64,000 nt of DNA from Pontibacter litorisediminis (lineage in GTDB: Bacteria; Bacteroidota; Bacteroidia; Cytophagales; Hymenobacteraceae), in the NCBI RefSeq assembly GCF_029360645.1, contig NZ_JARDUA010000009.1, positions 62,001-126,000 on the forward strand, read 5' to 3'. A model generated the notes under the pieces. That model saw only the letters and a program-made list of their open reading frames with translations, had not been told where the DNA came from and searched no databases. Positions 14,946 to 24,576 of this stretch are shown piece after piece; within the stretch, counting starts at the first letter, position 1, and each line of letters begins with the position of its first letter. The translations under genes and the position numbers were made by a program.

Positions 14946-17357
14946 TTACAGCTTAAACTCCAGCGTAACATAGTAGTTGCGGGCATCCGAAGGGATAATG
15001 CCTGGCCCCGGGTAGCCGGTGGCGCGGCGCGTGAAGTAGCGGTTATCGGTCAGGTTGTTGATGCCGGACTCCAGCGTGAAGCGCTTGTACGTATAGCTGC
15101 CCGAGAGGTCCATCACCCAGTAAGCCGGTATCACGCCCACCACGGCGGTCGGCTCTTGTATGGAGTTGGGCGCATCGGTGTACTGCTCGGCGGTGTAGCT
15201 GTACTGGTAGGCCAGCTTAAAGTTGTTGCGCTTAAACGAAAGACCGGCCTTGGCAATCACCGCCGGTGCCAGCTCCACCTCGTTGCCGTCGATATCGGAT
15301 AATGGGCTGCTATACTTCGTGTTCACCAGCGTTATGTTAGAGAACGCCGAGAGGCTGGTCGGGTGGTCTGCGCCATAGTATAGCTTCAGCAGGTCGGCCT
15401 CCACAAAGGTCTCCAGGCCAAGGTTGCGCGAGTCGCCTACGTTGGTGCGGATGCGGTTGGTGGTGCCCTCTATGTTCTGGAAGTTGATGCGGTCCTGGTA
15501 AGCCAGGTAAAACACGCTGGCGTCATAGTTCAGCACACCGCTGATGTTGCCCCGGATGCCAAGGTCTGTGCTATAGCCACTCTCATCCTTCAGGTTCTGG
15601 TCCACGAACTGGTTTGGGTTGATCACACGCATGTCGTTGAAGTTGATGGCGCGGTAGTTTTGCGAGAAGTTGCCATATACTTCCATCTGCTCGCTCGGCT
15701 TATAGCTCAGGCCCACGCCCAGCAACAGCACGTTACGGGAGTTTTCCCGCTCCTCCGGCACCACTTCGTCGCGTACCACATTCCCTGCCTGGTCAGGTAC
15801 CACATCCCGGTAGCTGCCGTCGGCGTTCGTGTTGATCCACTCGTAGCGCACACCCGGGGTTATACTTAGCTTTGGCGTGATGTTGAAGATGTTTTCGGCA
15901 AACAGGGCTACGTTGCGGCTCAGGTAATCGTAGCTGGACTCGTTGGGAGCGCCTGTTTCGGAGTAGAACCTGAAATCCGCGTCAGCGGCCAGGGAGCCGT
16001 CGCCCTGTTTTTGATCGGTAAAGCCACGGTAGTAGCGGGCACCCACCAACAGCGTGGAGAAGGAGCTGCCCAGGTCGTAGCGGTGGATCAGGCGCGTTTC
16101 GTTGCCGAAGTTGCGGAACTGGTCCTGCAGCAGTGCGCGCGGCTGCGACAGGTCGTCCGGGCGGTTGATCTTGCCCATAAAGCCCAGCGCGTCGCGCTGC
16201 GCCAGCAGGCCGAAGTTTCGGATGTTGAGCTTGGTGCGCTCGCTCAGGCGGTAGTCCAGCGTCAGGGCCATCAGGTTCCAGTTCACTTTAAACCAGTTGC
16301 GGTCGCGGACAGATTGCCGGGCGTCCCGCTCAAACTCAACATCGTTTAAGCCACCAGGTTGCTGTGCCAGGTAATCCATGTAAGTATAGTCAAAGCCGAT
16401 CTCCAGTTTCTCGGTGGGCTTGTAGTGCACGGAGCCAAAGGCGGTGTGGGCATCAAAGCCGGAGTTGTCGCGCCAGCCGTCGCCGCGCTTGTACTGGTAA
16501 AAGCCGTAGTAGTGGAACTTGCCTTTGCTGCCGCCGATGCTGTTGAAGGAGTTAAACAAGCCCCATGATCCGGCTGTCTGGCGGGTAGTTAGCTCAAACG
16601 ATTTGTCCTCGGGCCCTTCCTTCATCACGAAGTTGATCATGCCGCCGAACTGCGTGCCATACTGCAAAGAGGCTGCGCCGCGCACCACCTCAATGCGGTC
16701 CAGCGCTTCGGTAGGAGGGGTGTAGTAGCTCTCCGGGTAGCCCAGGGCATCAGCCGAGATATCGTAGCCGTTCTGGCGGGTGTTGAAGTTGGAGGTACGG
16801 TTCGGGCTGAGGCCACGGCCCCCGATGCCCAGCTGCAGGCCGGCACCGTCGCTCTCCCAGATGTTGAGGCCGGCCACCTTGGCAAACACCTGGCGGCTGT
16901 TGTTGGTGGCTTTGTTGGCCGTGATGTCGCTGAGTACCACCACCTCGCTCTTCTTGCCCTCGTAAATAGCGGCACCCTCCACTGAGTTCAGGCGGGTGAT
17001 GCCGAAGGTCTTTTCGCGCTCGCCCTTCACGTTCACCTCGCGCAGTTGTCCCTCCAACTGCTTCAGCGAGAAATCAAGTATAACATTACTGTTGCTGATG
17101 GTCACCTGCTGCGTAGCCGAGCCCCAGCCCACGCTGTAGGCGGTTAAGGTATATACACCGGGAGCCAGATCGGCTATGGTATAGTTTCCTTTGGCATCGG
17201 CCTTAAAAAGGGAGCCAGTGTTGGTCAGCAGCACCTCGGCCTGCGGCACCGGCTGCTGTGTGGCGGTACTGGTAATTTTACCAGAGATGGAGAAAGTTTG
17301 GGCCAGGGCAGCCAGCGAGCTGCAGAGCACCAGAGCGATAGTGAGCGTTACGCGCAT
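14946..17357 (-). CDS. TonB-dependent outer-membrane receptor, FecA-like
   Basis: An 803-aa protein. The signal peptide ends at LAALAQ. A carboxypeptidase-D-regulatory-like domain spans about 22-110, the plug about 135-255 (VFAKVAGLNIWESDG, IGGRGLSPNRTSNFN, VVRGAASLQYGTQFGGMINF), and a 22-strand barrel reaches the C-terminal aromatic (YVTLEFKL). The plug wording is closest to Fe(III)-dicitrate/siderophore receptors. It imports a metal chelate using TonB energy. It is the last gene of a four-gene cluster, 6 nt after the HTTM gene, so co-transcription is almost certain. Confidence 0.93.
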   Translation of the reverse strand: MRVTLTIALVLCSSLAALAQTFSISGKITSTATQQPVPQAEVLLTNTGSLFKADAKGNYTIADLAPGVYTLTAYSVGWGSATQQVTISNSNVILDFSLKQLEGQLREVNVKGEREKTFGITRLNSVEGAAIYEGKKSEVVVLSDITANKATNNSRQVFAKVAGLNIWESDGAGLQLGIGGRGLSPNRTSNFNTRQNGYDISADALGYPESYYTPPTEALDRIEVVRGAASLQYGTQFGGMINFVMKEGPEDKSFELTTRQTAGSWGLFNSFNSIGGSKGKFHYYGFYQYKRGDGWRDNSGFDAHTAFGSVHYKPTEKLEIGFDYTYMDYLAQQPGGLNDVEFERDARQSVRDRNWFKVNWNLMALTLDYRLSERTKLNIRNFGLLAQRDALGFMGKINRPDDLSQPRALLQDQFRNFGNETRLIHRYDLGSSFSTLLVGARYYRGFTDQKQGDGSLAADADFRFYSETGAPNESSYDYLSRNVALFAENIFNITPKLSITPGVRYEWINTNADGSYRDVVPDQAGNVVRDEVVPEERENSRNVLLLGVGLSYKPSEQMEVYGNFSQNYRAINFNDMRVINPNQFVDQNLKDESGYSTDLGIRGNISGVLNYDASVFYLAYQDRINFQNIEGTTNRIRTNVGDSRNLGLETFVEADLLKLYYGADHPTSLSAFSNITLVNTKYSSPLSDIDGNEVELAPAVIAKAGLSFKRNNFKLAYQYSYTAEQYTDAPNSIQEPTAVVGVIPAYWVMDLSGSYTYKRFTLESGINNLTDNRYFTRRATGYPGPGIIPSDARNYYVTLEFKL

Positions 17358-17363
17358 TGTCTT

Positions 17364-18737
17364 TTATTTCTGCCCCAGGGCCTCTTGCGGCGGAGCGTCT
17401 TGTTCTAAAGGTAATATCCAAGGCTTGGGCAGGAAGCTGTCTTTCTCGGCCGCCAAGTTAACGGTTGGGTCGATCAGGAGCCTGCTGCTGCGGTCATTCA
17501 TCGCGACATATACTTCAGCACGCACCTGCGCACCGGGTATGCCACGGGAAGCAAAGTCCTGCTGCAGCATATGGGCGAACTGCAGGAGCATATCGGGTTG
17601 GGTGGCTACTTGCTTTTCCTGGGTGATGGTGAGGTAGTCGCGGTTGTTGATCTCTATTTCGTGTCCGGTCTCCGGGTCGCGCACATAGAAGAAGGCGGTG
17701 CCGGTCTTCTCCATCAGCATCACGCGCCAGGAGAAGCGGTAGCCTTGCTCGGTCCAGAAAAGTGGGCCGGGGTAAAGTATAAACCGCCACGGCACCAGCA
17801 CCTGCAGCACAAAGTATACAGCCAGCAAACGCAGCAGCAACGGCTGCGCCGATACCTCAGCAAACTTCGGAAAGGCAGGCTTACGGACCTTGGCTATACT
17901 TCTAAGCCCGTTCAGCACCCGCTCATGGAAGCCCTCGGAAAAGAAGATCAGCGTACTCACTATCATGATGTAAGGAAACATACCGATCTGGAACAGCACC
18001 GCCGTGAGCACGTGGAACACGACCACCGTAAGGTAGGCCAAAGGCCGGCTCGTGCGCCAGCTCAGGAAAAACGGAACCGTCAGGTCGTAAAAAGCGCCGA
18101 ACCAGCTGAACAGGTAGGCCACCCACACTTTGTCGAGCCACGGGCCGATGAGCGGCAGGTGCGTGTGGGCCGGCAGCCAGTAGCGCAGGGGCATGGCCTC
18201 CAGCAGCCAATCGGGGTTGAGCTTGGCCACGCCGGCATAGAAGTACACCAGCCCTAGCTGCACCTGGAAAATCAGCACCGCCCAGCGCGGCACATGGCTT
18301 ACCCAGGTATGCGGCTTGCGCAGCACATCCAGCGCAAAGTGCCGGTTGGCTGGCACCAGCACCAGCAGCAATGCCACAATGCTCACAAAGTAGTAGTGGT
18401 TGAGGTAATTCGTCTTGTCAATCAGCTCGACGTAGGTAAAGCTGAGAAAGAACAGCAGCGCCGACAGGCGATAGAACAGCCCCAGCAACATACCCAGCGC
18501 CGCTACGGCCATCAGTATAAACAGCGCGTACATGCCCGCCTCGCCCAGCGGCCGCACCCATTCAAAGCCATAGTAGGGGAAGTATACTTTAGGCTGCACG
18601 TACAGCTCCGTTACCCAACCCTTGGCCATAAACCGGATGATACTGGCCAGCATCATGCCGCCAAAAATAATGCGGAAGGCCGCCAGCGGGGCTGCGGAAA
18701 CAGGGGCGGTAAGGTATGGCTTCAGCTTCTGGAGCAT
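17364..18737 (-). CDS. HTTM (VKG-carboxylase-like) domain membrane protein
   Basis: A 457-aa integral membrane protein. The first ~290 residues carry several hydrophobic spans with HTTM-domain motifs: PLAAFRIIFGGMML at the start, NHYYFVSIVALLLVLVPANRHFALD, LGLVYFYAGVAKLNPDWL, and VFHVLTAVLFQIGMFPYIM. The C-terminal ~130 residues are soluble. HTTM proteins resemble the membrane half of vitamin-K-dependent gamma-glutamyl carboxylase, but the bacterial function is unsettled. In this position, between imelysin and a TonB receptor, an accessory role in metal handling is inferred. Confidence 0.88.
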   Translation of the reverse strand: MLQKLKPYLTAPVSAAPLAAFRIIFGGMMLASIIRFMAKGWVTELYVQPKVYFPYYGFEWVRPLGEAGMYALFILMAVAALGMLLGLFYRLSALLFFLSFTYVELIDKTNYLNHYYFVSIVALLLVLVPANRHFALDVLRKPHTWVSHVPRWAVLIFQVQLGLVYFYAGVAKLNPDWLLEAMPLRYWLPAHTHLPLIGPWLDKVWVAYLFSWFGAFYDLTVPFFLSWRTSRPLAYLTVVVFHVLTAVLFQIGMFPYIMIVSTLIFFSEGFHERVLNGLRSIAKVRKPAFPKFAEVSAQPLLLRLLAVYFVLQVLVPWRFILYPGPLFWTEQGYRFSWRVMLMEKTGTAFFYVRDPETGHEIEINNRDYLTITQEKQVATQPDMLLQFAHMLQQDFASRGIPGAQVRAEVYVAMNDRSSRLLIDPTVNLAAEKDSFLPKPWILPLEQDAPPQEALGQK

Positions 18738-18809
18738 GGTTATACTTACAGTTTATACTTCCTGCGGCCATACTTGCCGGAGCAGGCACAGCCGCAGGAA
18801 GAGGTAGGA

Positions 18810-19925
18810 TTAATCGCCGTCGTTGTCGGTGTAAGAGATGGTAACGCCCAGCTTGGAAGGCATGTCGGTCTTGGTCAGTACGATGAGCTTCTGCAGCTCG
18901 TCGTACACTTTGAGCACGGCGGGCTGCTGCGTCGTTACAGCCTCAGAAAGCGGACCCTGCACGGCATTGGCGGCAGCCAGCACGGCATTAAACTGCGCCT
19001 CTATGGCATCAGAAAGAAGGGTGCCATTGTACTGTGCGTTCACATGGTCCAGGTAGTCATCCAGGCCCGGGCCGTTGGTGCCACCCGGCGTCATGCCCAT
19101 GAAGGTGGCTTTCTCGGCCTGTATGTTCTGCTTCAGCAGCTCCAGCGATAGCTGGCTGTAATAGGCCTCCACTTTTTCTGGCAAGGCGGTGCCTGAGGTG
19201 GATTTCCCTGCCGGTAATCCCACTTTATACCTTTTAGTCACATCGATATCGGCGTTAAGGCCATTTACCAGGTTGCCCACAGCACTGCCCACGGCTGTGC
19301 CTTGCGCGTTCTTGAAGGTAGTGGCATAGTCGCCGCTGGTCCAGCCGTTGTAAACGGTCTCCACGCGCTGTTGAACCAGGTGGGCAACGTCCTGCAGGTA
19401 CTTTTTGCGGTTGGCCGCGTTGGTGCCGGAAGTATACTGCTCCAGCACGGCAGCCTCTGTGCCGGCGCCATACAGCAGGTAGTCCAGGGCCGGGAAGCCC
19501 TTGGCCGCGTAGTTGGCGGTGAGCTGCAGGTTATAGGTGCCGGAGGAGATGTTGCTCTCGATCTGGCTGGTACTGGTAGGGAAGGTGTTCAGGTTGCTGC
19601 GCAGCATCTGCTCGTCTGCCGGGCCAAACTCATACACGCTCACGTTTTGCCATGCCGTGTAAGCCTGCTGGTAAGCCGTGCGGGCGGCGGCCAGGTTTTC
19701 CGCCATTGGCGAAGCCACAAACGCATCGATGGCAGTGGCCATTGCCTTTGCTTTGCTGTTGAAGTTGCCATAAGCGGGCACGATCAGGTTGTCGGCATAG
19801 TTGGCCACCATGGTCTGGCGGTCATAATCATTGTCGGGGCTGCTGTCCTCGCTGTCGGAGCCACAGCTGCTGAGCAGGGCCAGGCAAGCCAACGCCATGA
19901 CCTGGTATTTTTTCAAGTCTTTCAT
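18810..19925 (-). CDS. Imelysin family (peptidase M75-like) lipoprotein
   Basis: 371 aa from the ATG at 19925; the longer frame upstream lacks a signal, while this start gives a clean lipoprotein signal peptide ending LALLSSC. The body shows imelysin features: TAWQNVSVYEFGPADEQ, where the family GxHxxE motif is altered to GPADE, and a KGFPALDYLLYG segment. Imelysins are periplasmic or surface-attached metal-binding proteins (IrpA, EfeO-related) linked to iron or copper uptake. It sits between a DUF4856 lipoprotein and an HTTM protein in a TonB receptor operon. Confidence 0.88.
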   Translation of the reverse strand: MKDLKKYQVMALACLALLSSCGSDSEDSSPDNDYDRQTMVANYADNLIVPAYGNFNSKAKAMATAIDAFVASPMAENLAAARTAYQQAYTAWQNVSVYEFGPADEQMLRSNLNTFPTSTSQIESNISSGTYNLQLTANYAAKGFPALDYLLYGAGTEAAVLEQYTSGTNAANRKKYLQDVAHLVQQRVETVYNGWTSGDYATTFKNAQGTAVGSAVGNLVNGLNADIDVTKRYKVGLPAGKSTSGTALPEKVEAYYSQLSLELLKQNIQAEKATFMGMTPGGTNGPGLDDYLDHVNAQYNGTLLSDAIEAQFNAVLAAANAVQGPLSEAVTTQQPAVLKVYDELQKLIVLTKTDMPSKLGVTISYTDNDGD

Positions 19926-20022
19926 ACTTATACTTTTAAAGCGCGAAAGGCAGCAGCTGTGGAAATGGCCTCTCCGCAACTGCTGCACTTATCTAAAACA
20001 CTAACTATTGTAGAAGGCGCTA

Positions 20023-21141
20023 CTACAGCTGGCCTTTGATGCTGTCCATGCCATAAGCAGAGCTCAGGATGTTGATAGCCTTGTTGATATCCTCGGCTGT
20101 CGTCTCGTACAGGTTGGTGCCGATGGCTGCCATCACTTCCTGGTACTTGGCGTCAGTCAGTTTGCGGTCAGACTTGTACTGCAGGCCCATCACAAAACCG
20201 ATTGCCTCGGACAGGTAGTGGCTCTTTTTCGCCTGGTCTGCCACATTCTCCTCCGCTTCGTTCAGCTCATGTATGGCTGCAGCGGCTACCAGGCGCTCCC
20301 ACTCGGTACGTACAGTGGCGGCGGCTTCTTCTTTGGCTTTCATGTCTTTGGCAGAGATGGCGGCGCGGCCTTTCAGGAAGGCGTCCATGATGGCTTTGTT
20401 GCTACCCAGGGCGGCATCAACCTGGTTGCTGTAGTTAGCCCAGAATCTTGCGCCATCGGTGGTGGCAGGGAAATTCTTTGGCGCGCCGAAGTAGCCGAAT
20501 GCCTCGTCCCAGTGGTGTTCCATCGCAGTGCCTTCGCCTTCGGTCACCTTCATGTTATCCACGGCAGCGCCGATCTTCTCCTCGGTCAGGTAGCCATCCA
20601 CCGCCTGGTAGTAGAACACGGCACCCATGAGGCCCTTCTGGATCACCTGCGCGTACTCAATGCCATTCTCATCCACCAAGTAGCTCTTTTTTCCATCCGC
20701 AGAGGTCAGCAAGCCTGCTTGCCCGTTGCTGGCTGGCAATCCTAACAAATGGGTAGGAGCCTTGCTGGCTGCAGCCACGGCATCAAAATAACCCTCAAAC
20801 TCTTCCTGGGCAGTAAGAATGGTCTTGTTTTTGAGTTGCTTGGTGTTGGCTTCGTTCAGGCTGGCATCAGAAAACGGGCTGTTAGCGTTCGCATACATGG
20901 CCTTCATCTTCTGCGCGTCCAGCTGAGCGCCTTCATTGCCGGTCTTGATATAGTCGCTTAGCTCGGTCAGCATGTCCAGTCTGGTGGTCTGGCCAGCGTA
21001 ATTCACGTTCTCAAAGTTGTAAGTGGACGGAACATTATAAGACGGTGCGTCTTCGTCGTCGTCTGAGCAGGAGGTAAAAGTTACGCAGGCGGCTAAACCA
21101 ACAAGGGCCAGCGCTGTGTGCCTTTTGATAGAATGAAGCAT
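20023..21141 (-). CDS. DUF4856 domain-containing lipoprotein
   Basis: 372 aa from the ATG at 21141, which opens a lipoprotein signal (LALVGLAACVTFTSC) followed by an acidic SDDDED stretch typical of surface-exposed Bacteroidota lipoproteins. The body has the DUF4856 pattern: YNFENVNYAGQTTRLDML, a GLMGAVFYYQAVDGYL segment, HHWDEAFGYFGAP and a C-terminal helical part. DUF4856 genes recur next to imelysin genes in this phylum, so it is likely the surface partner of the metal-uptake cluster. It is the first gene of the operon. Confidence 0.85.
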   Translation of the reverse strand: MLHSIKRHTALALVGLAACVTFTSCSDDDEDAPSYNVPSTYNFENVNYAGQTTRLDMLTELSDYIKTGNEGAQLDAQKMKAMYANANSPFSDASLNEANTKQLKNKTILTAQEEFEGYFDAVAAASKAPTHLLGLPASNGQAGLLTSADGKKSYLVDENGIEYAQVIQKGLMGAVFYYQAVDGYLTEEKIGAAVDNMKVTEGEGTAMEHHWDEAFGYFGAPKNFPATTDGARFWANYSNQVDAALGSNKAIMDAFLKGRAAISAKDMKAKEEAAATVRTEWERLVAAAAIHELNEAEENVADQAKKSHYLSEAIGFVMGLQYKSDRKLTDAKYQEVMAAIGTNLYETTAEDINKAINILSSAYGMDSIKGQL

Positions 21142-21157
21142 TGTGTTTAGGTTAAAT

Positions 21158-21180
21158 TTATTTAGACTGATTAAAAATAA
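21158..21180 (-). promoter_or_regulatory. Possible Fur-box-like imperfect palindrome before the imelysin operon
   Basis: A 23-bp element with outer arms TTATTT / AAATAA and a TTAGA..T core lies 17-39 nt upstream of the DUF4856 start. The symmetry and AT content are like iron-box repressor sites, but the inner positions do not pair. The assignment rests mainly on the metal-uptake genes it precedes. Confidence 0.3.
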
Positions 21181-21411
21181 CTCTGCAAAGCTAAGCAGCA
21201 GCTGTGTCAGAGACAAACGTTGTTTAGACATATTTTAAATAAAATAGCTGGGTACGGTGAAGAGTACAGCTCATACGGCTGTAGGGTAAAGCAACTTTAA
21301 CAAATTTGTACTTGTATAGATATAGAGGGCTTCAGTATATTTAAGGTAAATTTTTGTACTGCTTTGCCGTGCCGATGCTGTGGCATTTCACTGAATTTAT
21401 ACTTTAATCAC

Positions 21412-23076
21412 ATGGACGAGATGGAGCATGGTGAGGAAAAAGACAGAAAAGTCCGGAACACGCCGTTCCAGATAAAACTTCCGCTGTTTATCAGCCTGGC
21501 GCTGGTGGTGGGCCTGCTGTTGGGGGCTACCATGTTCTCGCCATCCACCACGAACCCCCAAGGCACCGCCAGGAGTTACCTTAAGTTCCGCGATGTGCTG
21601 AGCTATATAGACCGCGACTATGTTGACACCGTGGACGTGGAGGAGCTGACGGATTACGCGATTACGAAGATGCTGGAGAAGCTGGACCCGCACACGGCCT
21701 ACATCCCGGCCGAGGAACTGGCCATGGCGCGCTCTTACCTGGAGGGCGACTTTGAGGGCATCGGGGTGGAGTTTAACATCTTTAAGGATACAATTTACGT
21801 CATCACCCCGCTGAGCGGCGGGCCGTCTGAGGCGGCAGGCATACAGGCCGGCGACAAGATCCTGAAAGTGGACGGCGAGAGTGTGGCTGGCATCGGCATC
21901 AACAACGAGGGCGTGTTTAAGCGCCTGCGTGGCCCTAAAGGCACCAAAGTAAACCTTACTATCCAACGGAACTCCACCAAAAAGCTGCTTAACTTCACCA
22001 TAGAGCGCAGCAAGATTCCCACCCACTCAGTGGACGTGAGCTATATGGTGGATGACAGGACAGGCTATATCAAAGTGAGCCGTTTCTCAGCCAATACCTA
22101 TGAGGAGTTTATGGAAGCCCTTACCAGGCTGCAGGGGCAGGGCATGGAGCAGCTGCTGCTCGATTTGCGCGGCAACCCGGGCGGCTACATGGACCACGCC
22201 ATCCGGATGGCCGACGAGTTTATCGGCAATGAGAAAATGATTGTGTATACCGACGGCAAGGGCACCCGCTACGACTCCAAGACATTTGCCCAGCGAAAGG
22301 GCGTGTTTGAGGAGGGACCGCTGGTGGTGTTGCTGGATGAGGGCAGCGCCTCTGCCTCCGAGATCGTGGCCGGCGCCCTGCAGGACAACGACCGCGCCCT
22401 GATCGTGGGCCGCCGCTCGTTTGGCAAGGGCCTGGTGCAGATGCCGATCCCGCTGAACGACGGCTCCGAGCTGCGCCTGACCATCTCGCGCTACTACACG
22501 CCAAGCGGGCGCTCCATCCAGAAGCCTTACAAGGAGAATGCCGAGGAGTATGAGATGGACATCCTGAACCGCTTCGAGAACGGAGAGTACTTCCACCCGG
22601 ACAGCAGCCTGTTCGTGGACTCGCTGAAGTATAAAACCCTGGGCGGACGCGCCGTGTATGGCGGTGGCGGCATTATGCCCGATGTGTTCGTGCCCCGCGA
22701 CACCACCGAGCTGTCGGAGTACCTGAGCCAGCTCTACAACAAGAACGTGATCCGGGAGTATAGCCTGAGCTATTACCAGAAGCACAAGAAAGAGCTGGAG
22801 AAAATGCCGTTTGAGAAATTTAGCAAGGGCTTTGAGGTAACGGATAAGATGCTGCAGGAGGTGGTGCAGACGGCTAAGGCCTCCGGCGTGGAGTATAACG
22901 ATGCCCAGTTTAAACGCTCCAAGAACCTGCTGCGCAACCATCTGAAGGCCTTTATCGCCCGCAGCGTGTATGGCAACGATGGCTTCTTTCCGGTGCTGCA
23001 CCAGTCAGATGAGGAGTTTCAGCAGGGGCTGAGGCACTTTAGCCGGGCCCAAAGCCTGGCGGCAGGAAGCATGTAA
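21412..23076 (+). CDS. S41 family C-terminal processing peptidase
   Basis: 554 aa from the ATG at 21412; a longer frame from 21364 adds a cysteine-rich stretch with no signal and is less likely. A short acidic/basic N-terminus is followed by one membrane anchor (LFISLALVVGLLLGATM). The PDZ domain (about 95-185) holds IGVEFNIF and GIQAGDKILKVDGESV. The S41 core shows LLDLRGNPGG, the catalytic serine in DEGSASASEI and the lysine in GRRSFGKGLVQ. It acts in the periplasm, trimming C-termini of envelope proteins. Length is typical for Bacteroidota CtpA-type enzymes. Confidence 0.93.
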   Translation: MDEMEHGEEKDRKVRNTPFQIKLPLFISLALVVGLLLGATMFSPSTTNPQGTARSYLKFRDVLSYIDRDYVDTVDVEELTDYAITKMLEKLDPHTAYIPAEELAMARSYLEGDFEGIGVEFNIFKDTIYVITPLSGGPSEAAGIQAGDKILKVDGESVAGIGINNEGVFKRLRGPKGTKVNLTIQRNSTKKLLNFTIERSKIPTHSVDVSYMVDDRTGYIKVSRFSANTYEEFMEALTRLQGQGMEQLLLDLRGNPGGYMDHAIRMADEFIGNEKMIVYTDGKGTRYDSKTFAQRKGVFEEGPLVVLLDEGSASASEIVAGALQDNDRALIVGRRSFGKGLVQMPIPLNDGSELRLTISRYYTPSGRSIQKPYKENAEEYEMDILNRFENGEYFHPDSSLFVDSLKYKTLGGRAVYGGGGIMPDVFVPRDTTELSEYLSQLYNKNVIREYSLSYYQKHKKELEKMPFEKFSKGFEVTDKMLQEVVQTAKASGVEYNDAQFKRSKNLLRNHLKAFIARSVYGNDGFFPVLHQSDEEFQQGLRHFSRAQSLAAGSM

Positions 23077-23274
23077 GTATGAGCAAAGCTCGACAAAGGA
23101 TTCTGTGACAAAGGACAAAAGATTCTCCTGAAATGATTACCTCACCAGCTCTTCCTAAAAGCAGCAGAGAACACTCGTGCAGGATGGTCCCCTTGTAAGG
23201 GGATATTATCCGGTAAATCATTCGTCTTTTGTCAAATAGCCAAACACCTAACGACACCTTAAAACTAATCATAC

Positions 23275-24480
23275 ATGGCCTTTTATTATAGACTAGGAGA
23301 GATCCCGCACAAACGGCACACGCAGTTCCGCCAGCCCGACGGCAGCCTCTATGCAGAGCAGCTGGTGGGCACGCTGGGCTTTAGCGGTGTTTCGTCGTTG
23401 CTCTACCACATTAACCCGCCTACCCAGATCAGCCGCATCGGGGAGCCAAGGCCGTTTGCGCCGAAAAGGGCCGAGGGGGTAAAGCTGGCGCCGCAGCACC
23501 TAAAAACGGTAGAAGTTAAAGCCACCGGCCCCGACTACCTCAGCGCCCGCAAAACCATGCTGTTCAACAACGATGTAGCCATTAGCCTCTGCAACCCATC
23601 GGAGCACGAGATGGACTACTACTATAAGAATGGCCAGGCCGACGAGGTGGTGTTTGTGCACGACGGCACCGGCGATCTGCTCACCCAAATGGGCCGCATC
23701 CCGTTTGGCCCCGGCGATTACCTGGTGATCCCGCGCACGGTCATCCACAAGTTCCGGTTTGATGAGAGCGAGCGGCAGGTAAGGTTGCTGGTAATCGAGT
23801 CGTTTAGCCCGATTGAGACGCCGCGCCGCTACCGCAACCACTTCGGCCAGCTGCTGGAGCATGCACCGTTCTGCGAGCGCGACATGCGCCCGCCGGTGGA
23901 GCTGATCACCGAAACCGAGAAAGGCGATTACCTGGTGCAGGTGAAGAAGGAGGGGGAGCTGCATCAGTTCTATTACAGGTCTAGCCCGTTTGATGCCGTA
24001 GGCTGGGACGGCTATTTCTACCCCTACGCCTTCAACATCAAGGACTTTGAGCCGATAACCGGCCGCATCCATCAGCCGCCGCCGGTGCACCAGACCTTTG
24101 AGGCGCACAACTTCGTGATCTGCTCGTTTGTGCCGCGCCTGTTCGACTACCACCCGCTGTCCATTCCGGCGCCCTACAACCACTCGAACGTGGACTCCGA
24201 CGAGGTGCTATACTATGTGGAGGGCAACTTTATGAGCCGCAAGGGCGTGGACCGTGGCTCCTTTACCATACACCCGGGCGGTATACCGCATGGGCCGCAC
24301 CCAGGCACCGTAGAGGCAAGTATAGGCAAGAAGGAAACAGAGGAGTATGCCGTGATGATCGACACCTTTAAACCGCTGCACCTGACGGTGGATGCCCTGC
24401 CTTACCTGGATGAGAAATACCCGATGAGCTGGAACGAAGACGGCGATGACAAAGTGCGGAAAGGCGATATGTTTGACTAA
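23275..24480 (+). CDS. hmgA: Homogentisate 1,2-dioxygenase
   Basis: A 401-aa cupin-fold iron enzyme. The opening MAFYYRLGEIPHKRHTQF and the segments QADEVVFVHDGTGDL, FGPGDYLVIPRTVIHKF, YNHSNVDSDEVLYYVEG and HPGGIPHGPHPG match HmgA; the last two carry the histidine/glutamate iron ligands. It opens the aromatic ring of homogentisate to maleylacetoacetate in tyrosine and phenylalanine breakdown. The isomerase and fumarylacetoacetase genes of the pathway are not in this window. The next two genes follow closely and may share its transcript. Confidence 0.96.
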   Translation: MAFYYRLGEIPHKRHTQFRQPDGSLYAEQLVGTLGFSGVSSLLYHINPPTQISRIGEPRPFAPKRAEGVKLAPQHLKTVEVKATGPDYLSARKTMLFNNDVAISLCNPSEHEMDYYYKNGQADEVVFVHDGTGDLLTQMGRIPFGPGDYLVIPRTVIHKFRFDESERQVRLLVIESFSPIETPRRYRNHFGQLLEHAPFCERDMRPPVELITETEKGDYLVQVKKEGELHQFYYRSSPFDAVGWDGYFYPYAFNIKDFEPITGRIHQPPPVHQTFEAHNFVICSFVPRLFDYHPLSIPAPYNHSNVDSDEVLYYVEGNFMSRKGVDRGSFTIHPGGIPHGPHPGTVEASIGKKETEEYAVMIDTFKPLHLTVDALPYLDEKYPMSWNEDGDDKVRKGDMFD

Positions 24481-24576
24481 ACTGCTTCTAGTTTTGTAAC
24501 TTGCGGCGGGAAAGGCGGCCTTGGTAGCTGGCTTCTCCCGCCGCAATTGTTTTTTTACCCTTTACACGTGCCATTG

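Noticed and set aside
23180..23205. Small inverted repeat CCCCTTGTAAGGGG before hmgA as a riboswitch or terminator
   Set aside because: The stem is only 6 bp without a T-run, and no larger structure is visible.
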